Assembly: GCF_020662265.1 (NCBI RefSeq)
Contig: NZ_VEWM01000069.1
Location: forward strand, 1 to 64,000
Length of the DNA: 64,000 nucleotides
Direction: 5' to 3'
DNA from: Psychrobacter sp. I-STPA6b
Lineage (GTDB): Bacteria; Pseudomonadota; Gammaproteobacteria; Pseudomonadales; Moraxellaceae
Made by a program: the position numbers and the translations under genes. Shown piece by piece: positions 37,201 through 45,242 of the stretch. Within the stretch, counting starts at the first letter, position 1, and each line of letters begins with the position of its first letter. The notes below the pieces were generated by a model, which was not told the DNA's origin, did no database searches, and was given only the letters and a program-made list of their open reading frames with translations.

Positions 37201-37985
37201 TCTAAAGGGAACTCTTTGGCTGGCAAAATCTGAAACTGGGTAATACGCTGAGAAATATCAGGCAATTTATGCAATAGTGATAAAGATTCATTGGCAATAC
37301 TACTATCTTTGCCTGATAATAAATCTTCTAAATCTTGCTGTGTTAATGTCCGCTGTGTTTGCGGATTGAAAAAACGAATGGTATCAATTTCATCATCAAA
37401 CAAATCCAAGCGCAATGGGAAGGGTTGACCCATCGCAAAAATATCAATCACACTACCACGTACCGCAAACTCACCTGGCTCAAACACATTATCCACTGCC
37501 CGATAGCCTGCCTTGGTCAAGCGCTCACGTTGAAAATTAATATCAAACTTATCACCAACGCTTAAATCAAAATGCTGACCAATTAACCAGCTTGGTGGCG
37601 CAACACGTTGCATCAATGTCTGCACAGAAATCAGCAAAATACCAGATGTTGGCATCTGAGTTAATAGATTAATACGCTCACTAACAATATCCTGATGTGG
37701 TGACAACTCATCATAAGTTAAGATTTCCCAATCTGGAAACACATAAGCGTCAACACCACAAAATGCCAACTCAGTTTCAATCTGATTGAGCTGATTTTGA
37801 TTATATGCCACAACAACTTTTAGACGTTCTGCCACATTCGCCACAGGACAATCTGTCAAACTTGCCAGCCATAAACTACCTGACGCCCCATAAGTTGGCG
37901 CTAGTCTACGCTTTAAAGAATGTTTAATAGGAAAGAGTTGTTGGTTGACTGCCTTAAAGGCTGTCGTAATTGGTGTGCTAGTCAT
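34293..37985 (-). CDS. mfd: Transcription-repair coupling factor Mfd
   Basis: 1230 residues, longer than the 1148 of E. coli. It removes RNA polymerase stalled at DNA damage and recruits UvrA. Order: UvrB-like N-part (AYVFPDWEILTYDELSPHQD; SVIDIFAMGQPFPLRLDLFD), an insert-rich stretch near 410-520, RNA-polymerase-interacting domain (SPVVHIEHGIGRYHGLMTLD), RecG-like translocase with Walker A GDVGFGKTEVAMRAAF near 700 and IIDEEHRFGVRHKERIKA near 800, TATPIPRTLNMALSGMRDMS, QLHQLRGRVGRS, and the TRCF C-domain. The extra length is in low-complexity parts of the N-terminal half. Single gene unit. Confidence 0.97.
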   Translation of the reverse strand: MTSTPITTAFKAVNQQLFPIKHSLKRRLAPTYGASGSLWLASLTDCPVANVAERLKVVVAYNQNQLNQIETELAFCGVDAYVFPDWEILTYDELSPHQDIVSERINLLTQMPTSGILLISVQTLMQRVAPPSWLIGQHFDLSVGDKFDINFQRERLTKAGYRAVDNVFEPGEFAVRGSVIDIFAMGQPFPLRLDLFDDEIDTIRFFNPQTQRTLTQQDLEDLLSGKDSSIANESLSLLHKLPDISQRITQFQILPAKEFPLDEGRETFRTNFAAMFPNASSRKFELHQDVMSGIASSGLEYYQPLFFEQDNWLQEGNLFAYFPKDALFVIDERVYESQVDYWSQIQRRYEERRHDIDKPIVAPSLLYLPNNDLNQHLNRYPRVILSEQSDIQLFDDGEKRNSGEVTLPVVVPPSLPVTHQKSEPLADLLQFVTDCAEKRLPVLVVAETAGRREILLELFKGKIAVTSYDSLSEFLQDNLGTSQAQASQSKRTSQTSLRVGLAVAPIERGIVLQEQFVIISETQLFGRQVLQTRRRRHSDVSEEFLVKSVTELVEGSPVVHIEHGIGRYHGLMTLDAGDGEQEFIHLKYAEDASIYVPVANLQQISRYSGGDPALAPLHKIGSGKWDKAKQKALQQIHDVAAELLNIQARRAAKEGIHFKIDMPQYELFASQFAFEETVDQAYAIDAVIHDMKQNKPMDRLICGDVGFGKTEVAMRAAFIAVNSGYQVAVLVPTTLLAGQHGDSFLDRFADWPIRIETLSRFGGKKYQDKVLEDLANGKVDIVIGTHKLLQKDVKFANLGLMIIDEEHRFGVRHKERIKAIQSDVDSLSMTATPIPRTLNMALSGMRDMSIIATPPARRLAIKTFVMQKTDVLMKEAILRELLRGGQVYILHNDVASIERMAENIRELVPEARVGVAHGQMNERQLEQVMSQFYHKKFNVLVCTTIIETGIDVPNANTIIIERADKFGLAQLHQLRGRVGRSHHQAYCYLLVPSIKGLKGDAKKRLTAIERANTLGAGFMLASEDLEIRGAGEILGKQQSGNMQAIGFSLYMDMLERATKAIKAGKEPNLNTPLSLTSEINLHCSALIPEEYLHDVHQRLLFYKRISNAEDESALIDIRTEMIDRFGTLPEQTKQLFAIHKLRLMAEPLAIYKIDANANSLTLEFAPDTPVDALAIIKLIQSDGKRYRMNGASGIRYSDPDKLETPQQRIDMISQLLSHFAKHVIEEATES

Positions 37986-38083
37986 GATAAGCTAATGTTT
38001 TATCAAAAATATGCCCCTATTATACGAACTTTTAGCCTAATCACCAAAGACTCAAGGCGTTACTATTTGTATAGCCTGTTCTA

Positions 38084-38137
38084 TAGGGTCTATTGAACAT
38101 TTATCAGTCTAACGGGGTGAAAGCTCAACAGAACCTA
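38084..38137. repeat. MITE-like element, family 2 copy b (interior deleted)
   Basis: TAGGGTCTATTGAACATTTA at the left and CTCAACAGAACCTA at the right are the two terminal repeats joined with only a short spacer. The interior seen in the 120-base copy at 58942 is missing. It directly abuts a family 3 element. Confidence 0.65.
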
Positions 38138-38233
38138 GTCAATTTAATATCACCACAAGACAACTGAGTAAAGGTAGTACAGTAGTACATTGAGTGAGAC
38201 TAACACCGTGGTGTATTGATATTAAGCAGACTA
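38136..38233. repeat. MITE-like element, family 3 copy b
   Basis: TAGTCAATTTAATATCACCA ... TGGTGTATTGATATTAAGCA GACTA: 98 bases with inverted ends and TA at the border. The interior (GGTAGTACAGTAGTACATTG) is the reverse complement of the interior of the copy at 63691, so it lies in the other orientation. Confidence 0.65.
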
Positions 38234-38331
38234 TACAAACCAGATTCTGCCAGTAGACATATCAAAGTAAATTAAGGAAAGAAAAACAAGAATAGAAATA
38301 AAAAGGATAATAGAAAAATAAGACTTGCAAC

Positions 38332-38371
38332 AAAAAGGGGTATAAAACCATCAAACATAGTCATACCCCTT
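38332..38371 (-). terminator. rraA terminator
   Basis: Read leftward: AAGGGGTAT, 19-base loop, ATACCCCTT and TTTG. It lies 77 bases past the rraA stop. Confidence 0.65.
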
Positions 38372-38447
38372 ATCAGTTTTGTAATAGCAAACTCAAACTA
38401 TTTAAAATCTGCTTTTTATAAGATAGATGTTTATAAGCATAAGATAA

Positions 38448-38972
38448 CTATAACAATGGCTCTTCACTGGCAATCATACCATTATTATCAGCATACAAAT
38501 ACATACCAGAGTTTAATACCATATCTCCAAAGCGAATCTCCAAATCTGTCTGTCCTTCGCCACGTCTGGTAGATTTTCTAGGAATACAGCCCAATGCCAT
38601 CACGCCAATATCCATCTGTGCCATATCATCAACATCACGTACACAGCCATAGACCACCACACCAGCCCAGCCATTATCAATGGCAGACTGAGCAATCATA
38701 TCGCCTAATAATGCACAGCGCATTGAACCGCCACCATCCACCACCAAAACCTTACCTTCACCTTTTTCATCTGTACCTTGGCTATTAAGCAACTCTTTGA
38801 CTCGGCTATTATCCTCAAAGCACTTCACAGTCACAATCTGCCCACAAAAGCGCTCTTTGCCACCAAAGCTATAAAATGACTTCCCTTCTATATTTGGCAA
38901 GCACACTTGAGAGTTGGGATTAGCATCTAATAAATCACAGGTAATGAAGTTTTCTTTATTCATTGTAGACAT
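38448..38972 (-). CDS. rraA: Ribonuclease activity regulator RraA
   Basis: 174 residues. RraA binds and inhibits RNase E. Seen: FITCDLLDANPNSQVCLP near the start, VDGGGSMRCALLGDMIAQSA, GVVVYGCVRDVDDMAQMDIG and GCIPRKSTRRGEGQTDLEI, the family signature. The start is supported by GGAGAATAGG before the ATG. The related aldolase-type proteins share the fold, but the RKSTRRGEG run is typical of RraA proper. It lies between mfd and an SDR-like gene, all leftward but with gaps, so likely its own unit. Confidence 0.93.
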   Translation of the reverse strand: MSTMNKENFITCDLLDANPNSQVCLPNIEGKSFYSFGGKERFCGQIVTVKCFEDNSRVKELLNSQGTDEKGEGKVLVVDGGGSMRCALLGDMIAQSAIDNGWAGVVVYGCVRDVDDMAQMDIGVMALGCIPRKSTRRGEGQTDLEIRFGDMVLNSGMYLYADNNGMIASEEPLL

Positions 38973-39030
38973 CCTATTCTCCTTGTCTTTATTGGTTTAT
39001 TAATATGTAATACAACATATCTTTATAAGA

Positions 39031-39732
39031 TTAAGATTTTAAGCGAGTCATCGCAAGCATTTGTTTATTTTCGATGATGGTTGTTTGTGACTGTTGCGTA
39101 TCTTGCACAAATTTTTGACGCTCATACAGTGCATGAGCAGTCATTGCCATCGCGGCTGCCACACGTTGCACTGAGATTGGATGTGCTGATAAAGACTCTG
39201 ATAATAAAGGGGATACCAGCTTAAATACCTTTTGCGAAGCCGTCTCCAAAAAACGTCCTTTACGCTCACCCAACAGCAAAGAGGGACGGAAAATCACAAA
39301 CTGAGCAAAACCTAACTGCTCAATTGCTGCTTCCAGCTCTCCTTTAACTCGATTATAAAAAAAGCGACTATGCACATCTGCACCCAACGCTGATAATAAA
39401 AAGAACTGAGGCACAGCCTTATCACGACAGCTTTGAGCAAAATTAAAATTCATCTCAAAATCCACCTGACGAAAGGCTTCCTCACTGCCAGCCTGCTTTT
39501 TTGTTGTACCTAGACAACTAAACGCATCTGTATCACTACCAATACTCAACCCACTAACAACCTCCGCGATATTGGCAAAATCATTTACCTGATAAAACTG
39601 CATATGTTCATTCATCACTTGTGGTGAACGTCTGGCAAGTACAATAACTGTCTCATACAAAGATGCCAACTGTTTAACCAGTCTTTCACCAACCATCCCT
39701 GTTGCACCTATTATAATCGCTTTTCTTTGCAT
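39031..39732 (-). CDS. NAD(P)-binding atypical SDR protein
   Basis: 233 residues from the ATG preceded by AGAAG; two earlier in-frame ATGs add a polar leader. The Rossmann start is KAIIIGATGMVGERLVKQLA with the GxxGxxG motif. FSCLGTTKKQAGSEEAFRQV and FFLLSALGADVHSRFFYNRV (S...Y/K-like region) and FVIFRPSLLLGERKGRF match the HTATIP2/YbjT-like atypical short-chain dehydrogenases. Substrate unknown. The C-terminus is a Gln/Thr-rich tail. It is 58 bases before rraA on the same strand, so the two may be co-transcribed. Confidence 0.8.
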   Translation of the reverse strand: MQRKAIIIGATGMVGERLVKQLASLYETVIVLARRSPQVMNEHMQFYQVNDFANIAEVVSGLSIGSDTDAFSCLGTTKKQAGSEEAFRQVDFEMNFNFAQSCRDKAVPQFFLLSALGADVHSRFFYNRVKGELEAAIEQLGFAQFVIFRPSLLLGERKGRFLETASQKVFKLVSPLLSESLSAHPISVQRVAAAMAMTAHALYERQKFVQDTQQSQTTIIENKQMLAMTRLKS

Positions 39733-39879
39733 AATTCTTCTACTCAACTTACTCATACTGATGATGGTTAAAACCATTATTTAATTTTATATTGTACTGA
39801 ATCTATATTTTTTCGCATCATAGAAACTGTAAATTGTTGTACTACAATCTCTCACAACAACGAGTCTTGATAAAATCAA

Positions 39880-40191
39880 TTGTGCATAAATTAACTATTT
39901 GCTATAATATGTCGCTTTACATCAGTTACGTTTATTATTCCAACCGCTGATGAGTATGGTAACACCCATTGACTACTTATAGATGAATCGGCTGCTCATC
40001 CGTCATGTGTGTCCATAGACTATGGCTTAAACCTTAATTATTCATCTATTGATCTATCGACACAATGTGCAACCAGCCTTTGAGAAGTACCATCCTCTAA
40101 TCACTCTCATCAGTGCTGGATAACACAAACGTCATGGTTCATATTAGCATTTTGCTATTATATATTTAGCTCATTTTCCAAGGAGATACTC
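39880..40191 (+). promoter_or_regulatory. rpsT promoter and long leader
   Basis: A -35 box TTGTGC (39880-39885) and -10 box TATAAT (39903-39908) with a 17-base spacer predict a start near 39915, leaving about 277 bases of leader before rpsT. The leader is G/C-richer than the flanks and has repeated short complementary words. S20 is known to control its own synthesis, so the leader may carry that structure; this is inference. Confidence 0.5.
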
Positions 40192-40458
40192 GTGGCAAAT
40201 TCTGCACAAGCTCGTAAACGCGCTCGTCAAAACACTAAGCGTCGTCAACACACTGCATCACAGCGCTCTATGATTCGTACTTATATCAAGCGTATTGATG
40301 CTGCTATTGCTGACAAAAACTATGAAGCAGCAACTGAAGCCTATAATAAGGCAGTGCCTGTGATTGATCGTATGGCTGATAAAGGCATTATCCATAAAAA
40401 CAAAGCTGCTCGTCATAAAAGCCGCTTAAATAAAGCAGTTAAAGCACTACAGGCGTAA
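40192..40458 (+). CDS. rpsT: 30S ribosomal protein S20
   Basis: 88 residues starting at GTG with an AAGGAG site ahead. [20 protein letters not shown] is the S20 start and [17 protein letters not shown] the end. S20 is a helical primary binder of 16S rRNA. It is the only gene read rightward between mfd and hemP apart from decayed pieces. Confidence 0.97.
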   Translation: MANSAQARKRARQNTKRRQHTASQRSMIRTYIKRIDAAIADKNYEAATEAYNKAVPVIDRMADKGIIHKNKAARHKSRLNKAVKALQA

Positions 40459-40531
40459 TTCATCATATTTAACACAACAAACCAGCATCTGGTTTAATAT
40501 TGTGTCAATCATGATGATTATCCATAAAAAC

Positions 40532-40560
40532 AAAAGCCTAGGTTAAATACCTAGGCTTTT
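40532..40560. terminator. rpsT terminator
   Basis: AAAAGCCTAGG, loop TTAAATA, CCTAGGCTTTT: an 11-base perfect stem, usable in both directions. Confidence 0.9.
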
Positions 40561-40669
40561 GCTATATTGGCTGTAATATTAACCAATCACATACGCTCAA
40601 ACTTTCAACATATAAATACAAATAAAGTGTCATCAACACCAATCAGTACAGTCTAAACCCTACCTAGAC

Positions 40670-41416
40670 TCAGATAAATAAATCACACACCAAACGCTCA
40701 TAACACTGCCCACGCCAGATAAAATGAGCTTTTGCCTGATCTAATGGGGCATCATCAAACCACAAAAACACCCCTTCCATCATTTTTGGCCAATCATTCC
40801 AATCTATCTCATCAACTTGCATCATTACCGCTAAAAATGCTGATAATAACGTATCATGACTGACTGCTAAAGTTAGATGTCCATGTTGTGGTTGATGATG
40901 ATAAAATAGTGACAAAATATCCAAGCCACCTTGATAGGCTTGTTTAGTACCTTCAATACTCCCAGCCAAAAAACGATTGATAAAGTTTAATGCACCAATT
41001 TCCTTAAAAATAGCACTTGCCTTTTCTGGCTCAGTCACCAAGCTACCTGGCTCTACCAATAATGATTGATGAGAAATATCTCGACTAATACCTGCCCCCT
41101 CTTGCATGAGTCGTGCCGTATCAATACAGCGCTGAATAGGGCTAGAGATACTATCCACATCCATAGAGTAATTAAGATTATCTGACAACCAGCGTCCCCA
41201 AGCTTTTGCCAATACACGACCTTTAGGCGTTAAAGGTAACTGATAACTGGCAAAGCCATTACCATCAGAACGCTCTCGCAAAGAGTGGCGAGTGAATAAA
41301 ATCAAGCGCTCATTTTCTGGTAAAAGTCGTACAGAAGCCATCATACTTTCAGGAAGATGAGCGGGTGCTGGTGCAACCGGAGGATGTGAAGAGAGATTTT
41401 TATTAAGATAAGTCAT
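40670..41416 (-). CDS. Histidine phosphatase family protein
   Basis: 248 residues. LFTRHSLRERSDGN carries the RH of the phosphohistidine site, LTPKGRVLAKAWGRWL, SSPIQRCIDTARLMQ (second Arg), and TLAVSHDTLLSAFLAV with the second His. This is branch 1 or 2 of the phosphoglycerate-mutase-like superfamily; the H-D pair in SHDT resembles the acid phosphatase branch. Substrate unknown. It reads in the same direction as the metallophosphoesterase upstream, with a 113-base gap. Confidence 0.8.
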   Translation of the reverse strand: MTYLNKNLSSHPPVAPAPAHLPESMMASVRLLPENERLILFTRHSLRERSDGNGFASYQLPLTPKGRVLAKAWGRWLSDNLNYSMDVDSISSPIQRCIDTARLMQEGAGISRDISHQSLLVEPGSLVTEPEKASAIFKEIGALNFINRFLAGSIEGTKQAYQGGLDILSLFYHHQPQHGHLTLAVSHDTLLSAFLAVMMQVDEIDWNDWPKMMEGVFLWFDDAPLDQAKAHFIWRGQCYERLVCDLFI

Positions 41417-41529
41417 ACAGATAGAGTAACAAGTTTTCCATTAAAAGGCTTTGATTCTAATATAAAAAGTCATTAATTATCATAGACTACCATAAAAACC
41501 ACTAGAAGATATGGTAATAAAAATAAAAC

Positions 41530-42324
41530 TTAAACACAGACTACCTTTGACCAATCAAAATAAACACCTGTACTACTCACTTCACCCGGGTAAGCACGCG
41601 GATTCACTACCACACGGGTATTACCTAGCTGATAATCAAATGCCTCATGTGTATGTCCATGTACCCATAGTTTAGGTGCCCATGGCTCATACATCCATAC
41701 TGAAAAGTCACTAACAAATGCGGCATTGCTAGATAAGTGGGCATATTTTTTTGAAACCGACAAAGGGCTGACACTATGGTGTGTCACAACCACACACTTT
41801 TGACGCTCATCATAAGCTTGCTGTAACGCATGATAAAGCCACTGACGATGTTGGGCATGAATCTGCATGGATATCTCTGGAGAGAATAATTCACTACCTG
41901 CCCGAATCTGCTGATAATCGCGCATAAAAGCCATAGCAGACGCTATGGTTTGCTCATCTGCCTGATACTGATAATCAGTCCATAAGGTACACCCTAAGAT
42001 ACGTACATCTGCAATATCAATACTTGAACACTGTAAAACTTTAACTCCCTGAGCATGCTCTCTAGAAAAGTTATCCCACTGTTTTAGTCGCTCATCAAAA
42101 CACAACACATCTTCGCCAAAATACTCATGATTGCCAGCAATGGTAACAATTGGTTTTGCCAATCGTTCAGCTTGCTCTTGTAACCAAGGCATACCCTGAT
42201 CACTATTTGCAGTATCACCTGCAACAATAATCACTTCTGCAGAAGTATGAGGAATATCCCCCATCGCTTTACCACGATGAGCATAACTATCAATATGTAA
42301 GTCACTTAATATCTGAACTTTCAT
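41530..42324 (-). CDS. Calcineurin-like metallophosphoesterase
   Basis: 264 residues. All five metal motifs are present: LSDLHIDSYAH (DxH), VAGDTANSDQ (GD), IAGNHEYFGE (GNHE), VVTHHSVSP and VHGHTHEAFDY (GHxH). No signal peptide, so cytoplasmic. The natural substrate is unknown. It stands between pyrF and the histidine phosphatase, all leftward; the 120-base gap to pyrF makes co-transcription uncertain. Confidence 0.88.
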   Translation of the reverse strand: MKVQILSDLHIDSYAHRGKAMGDIPHTSAEVIIVAGDTANSDQGMPWLQEQAERLAKPIVTIAGNHEYFGEDVLCFDERLKQWDNFSREHAQGVKVLQCSSIDIADVRILGCTLWTDYQYQADEQTIASAMAFMRDYQQIRAGSELFSPEISMQIHAQHRQWLYHALQQAYDERQKCVVVTHHSVSPLSVSKKYAHLSSNAAFVSDFSVWMYEPWAPKLWVHGHTHEAFDYQLGNTRVVVNPRAYPGEVSSTGVYFDWSKVVCV

Positions 42325-42447
42325 AATATGTTATCTTAAAGATATATAATGAATAAGAAATAAATATTCAGAAAAAAAATAAGGCATATTAGATATTCAA
42401 ACATAAACACTATGTTGTCTGAATATTGAATATGCCCAAATAAGAAA

Positions 42448-43161
42448 TTAAATACTATTCAGTATCCTATCTAGTTTTTGATTAGGGTCTTGTGCTTGAG
42501 TGATAGAACGACCAATAACCAAATAGTCTGAACCGTCAGCCAGTGCTTGTGCTGGAGTACAAATGCGCTTTTGATCATCTTGACTATCTTCTGGTAATCG
42601 AATACCCGGTGTGACTAACTTAAAGCCCGTACCACACACTTCTTTTAGCATCTTAGACTCTTGCGCTGAACAGACCACACCATCTAAACCTGCTTGCTGT
42701 GTCAACTGTGCTAAACGTTGTACTTGCGTATTTATATCTGCATCAACCCCAATCTGTTGTAAAGACGCTTGTGTCATGGAGGTTAATACTGTTACCGCAA
42801 TTAGCAACGTATCATAGTTACCTTCTTGTAAATAGCGCTTTGCCAACTGCATCGCATCCAAACCTACGCTGGCATGCACATTCACCATCCATACGCCCAT
42901 ATCGGCTGAGGCAAGTACAGCTTGTGCCGTTGTATTAGGAATGTCATGAAACTTTAAGTCTAAAAACACCTCAAAATCTCGCTTATGAAGCTCTGCAATC
43001 ACAGCAGGTCCATAACGAGTAAACAGTTGCTTTCCGACTTTTAGACGACATTTTGTTGGATCTAAACTATCTGCCAATGTTTGTACTTCTACCAAAGAAG
43101 ATTTATCCATTGCCACAATTATTGGAGACTGACATAAAGAAGACATGCGAACGATATACAC
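42448..43161 (-). CDS. pyrF: Orotidine 5'-phosphate decarboxylase
   Basis: 237 residues from a GTG with a modest AGATGGA site; an ATG five codons later (43146) is an equally possible start. It converts OMP to UMP in pyrimidine synthesis. [55 protein letters not shown] (the DxKxxD-type catalytic motif) and [17 protein letters not shown] then [12 protein letters not shown] are all seen. It follows lapA on the same strand, the common lapA-(lapB)-pyrF order, but lapB is absent. Confidence 0.96.
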   Translation of the reverse strand: MYIVRMSSLCQSPIIVAMDKSSLVEVQTLADSLDPTKCRLKVGKQLFTRYGPAVIAELHKRDFEVFLDLKFHDIPNTTAQAVLASADMGVWMVNVHASVGLDAMQLAKRYLQEGNYDTLLIAVTVLTSMTQASLQQIGVDADINTQVQRLAQLTQQAGLDGVVCSAQESKMLKEVCGTGFKLVTPGIRLPEDSQDDQKRICTPAQALADGSDYLVIGRSITQAQDPNQKLDRILNSI

Positions 43162-43302
43162 TCCATCTTACATAAAACAAAAAATAAAACCTAGGGAAAG
43201 TAAGATAACGACTATTTTATATGGATTGTATCATCCTCAGATATTGCCATTATCTCACTTACAAATCTACTAGGCATCAAATAGCATTTATTATCACAAT
43301 AA

Positions 43303-43695
43303 TTAATGCTTAGTTAAATTATTATTCACTGGACTGGTTGGAGCTGGAGTAACCTTATCTTTATCACCAACAAAAACGCTTTGGTCAACAGAAGGTGAGT
43401 TTGCCTGACGATCAATTGCAATATTTGCCTGACGCAATTCTTCTTTTAAACTACGGTTTTCTTTATTTAAACGACCAATTTCCCATTTGTTTTGTAATAC
43501 TTTAAACAGTAGTAATGCCAATAGCAGACCAATCAAAACACCAAGCCCAAGACAAATAATTAGTAATAAGCCCAGATTCATACTTGGCGACTGTGTAAAT
43601 AACAAGTTAACAGCAACTTCATCATTATTGACCAATACCAAACCTAAAGAATACCCAAAGATTAAGAATAAAATGACCATGAGTATAACGCGCAT
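43303..43695 (-). CDS. lapA: LapA-type lipopolysaccharide assembly protein
   Basis: 130 residues from the ATG following TTTTGGAGG; a TTG four codons earlier overlaps that ribosome site and is discarded. Two membrane spans (residues 2-21 and 40-66) with NNDEVAVNLLF between are the LapA_dom layout (YciS family). The cytoplasmic part is a coiled coil (RLNKENRSLKEELRQANIAI) ending in a Pro/Thr-rich tail. LapA works with LapB to control LpxC stability. Place after ihfB and before pyrF is canonical. A MITE-like repeat sits immediately upstream, in what would be the promoter or operon link. Confidence 0.85.
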   Translation of the reverse strand: MRVILMVILFLIFGYSLGLVLVNNDEVAVNLLFTQSPSMNLGLLLIICLGLGVLIGLLLALLLFKVLQNKWEIGRLNKENRSLKEELRQANIAIDRQANSPSVDQSVFVGDKDKVTPAPTSPVNNNLTKH

Positions 43696-43716
43696 TACAA
43701 CCTCCAAAAATTACTA

Positions 43717-43832
43717 TAGCTCGCTCAATACAAAACTGTTACATCATCAAACTCGCTCGCAGTACCTGCTTTTATAAGAGCAGTTATACCTTCGCTCGTT
43801 TTCCTTGTCACAGTATTATCTTGAATTGACTA
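43717..43832. repeat. MITE-like element, family 1 copy b
   Basis: 116 bases, TA at both borders. Left end TAGCTCGCTCAATACAAAAC TGTTAC, right end read in reverse TAGTCAATTCAAGATAATAC TGTGAC: matching terminal repeats. Interior CTCGCTCGCAGTACCTGCTT and CTTCGCTCGTTTTCCTTG. It lies 22 bases upstream of the lapA start. Confidence 0.8.
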
Positions 43833-43890
43833 TATGTTATCAATATAAAAACTATTATTAAGCAATAACATTATATCTGTAGAGCTTTAA

Positions 43891-44142
43891 ATATATTATG
43901 TCATTATTAAATATCGATACCTATTATACAACAACCTTATAATAGGTTTTGCCACTGAATATGACATACCTGATATTAACAATCCTTATGGATTATATAG
44001 TAAAGTTACCTTTGAGCCAGCGCTATTTTGTATCTTCTATGCCATCGGTAGATTTTTAGGTATCTATAACCTAATCACTATCTTATTGACCACAGCATCG
44101 CATACAAAAGACCACATACAAAAGATGGATGATGTCATCTAA
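43891..44142 (+). pseudogene. Possible decayed membrane-protein fragment
   Basis: An open frame of 84 codons without a usable start. It reads GFATEYDIPDINNPYGLYSK, then VTFEPALFCIFYAIGRFLG and IYNLITILLTTASHTKDH before a stop. The natural-looking residue mix and one strong hydrophobic segment suggest the end of a once larger membrane protein. It is opposite to its neighbours and next to a MITE-like repeat. Not recognised; could be chance. Confidence 0.35.
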
Positions 44143-44244
44143 CATCATGATAGTACACTTAATATATATCAATATATAAACGTACTATTCACAATAAGAC
44201 AACAGCATCCATCTATTAACTATAATAATGATAACTTAAACTGC

Positions 44245-44541
44245 TTACATCCAGTTATTTACTGCCTCACGTAATGCTTTTCCAGGTTTAAAATGAGGAA
44301 TTGACTTAGCTGGTATTGGAATATTTTCGCCTGTTTTTGGATTACGTCCAACTCGAGCTTCACGATGATGCAAACAAAAACTACCAAACCCTCTCACTTC
44401 AATTCGCCCATCATCTGCCAATGTATCTACCATTAAATTAAGTATTTCACGAACTGCCAAATCAACTTTCTCATCAGTTATAAAATCACAGTTCGAAGCA
44501 ACATTGCTGATAATATCAGATTTATTTATCACATCTTGCAT
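44245..44541 (-). CDS. ihfB: Integration host factor beta subunit
   Basis: 98 residues from the ATG preceded by TTGAGG at good spacing; an upstream ATG (44565) would add eight residues and lacks a site. VINKSDIISNVASNCDFIT begins it, RIEVRGFGSFCLHHREARVG then RNPKTGENIPIPAKSIPHFK is the IhfB-type arm, and ends KALREAVNNWM. With IhfA it binds and sharply bends specific DNA sites. Position between rpsA and lapA is canonical. Confidence 0.95.
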   Translation of the reverse strand: MQDVINKSDIISNVASNCDFITDEKVDLAVREILNLMVDTLADDGRIEVRGFGSFCLHHREARVGRNPKTGENIPIPAKSIPHFKPGKALREAVNNWM

Positions 44542-45160
44542 ATTTACCTCAATAATATTGTGCATGTTCTTATTCGTTGTAATGTTCTATTACAGCACCC
44601 GTAAATTTAGTATTAATCAATCATCTCTGATACTTACATAGCTTGCAAATAGTAGCAATGCTTTCCCCCATCAGCAGTTTGAATATCAGCATTAATGGAC
44701 GATAATAATAATTATCGTAGTATGACATATAGCCAAAGATGACTAAAACAAATACAAAGGTGACCAAACGCTAACAAAGTGCATATAATACAGACTGTAC
44801 AGCAAACCAAAACAACACTGTAGCCGTTTCGTAGCTCTTTAACTATAGCTTGGTCATAAGCATCAGCATATATCTTAATACTAAACAAATGACAGGATAA
44901 ATTAATCAGTAATCCACTTTTTAAGATATCCTAAATATATAGAAAGAAAATAATAACGTATAAATCAGATTGATGAAACCCAATTTTCTAACATCTTAGT
45001 ATATTTTAAGAATTATTAAGCTTTAAATCCTACTTTATAATAATAAACTTTAGTTGAAACAATGACCAATCCCTTATTATCTTATTGTTATTTTGAGCTT
45101 ATTTTGTCATTTATGATTTAAAAATCTAATGATAAATAATATATTCTTTTATAAAACTAA
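44542..45160. other. Long gap between rpsA and ihfB
   Basis: About 620 bases between the rpsA terminator and ihfB. It is AT-rich and I see no gene, RNA or repeat copy. Since a strong terminator follows rpsA, ihfB must be transcribed from a promoter in this stretch. Confidence 0.5.
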
Positions 45161-45188
45161 AAAAAGAGCAACCGAAGTTGCTCTTTTC
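45161..45188 (-). terminator. rpsA terminator
   Basis: Read leftward: AAAAGAGCAAC TTCG GTTGCTCTTTTTT, a stem closed by a stable UUCG tetraloop. It is 55 bases past the rpsA stop. Confidence 0.93.
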
Positions 45189-45242
45189 TTTTATTAACTA
45201 GTACAAACTAGCTATCATCAAAATATGATAATTAACTAAAGC

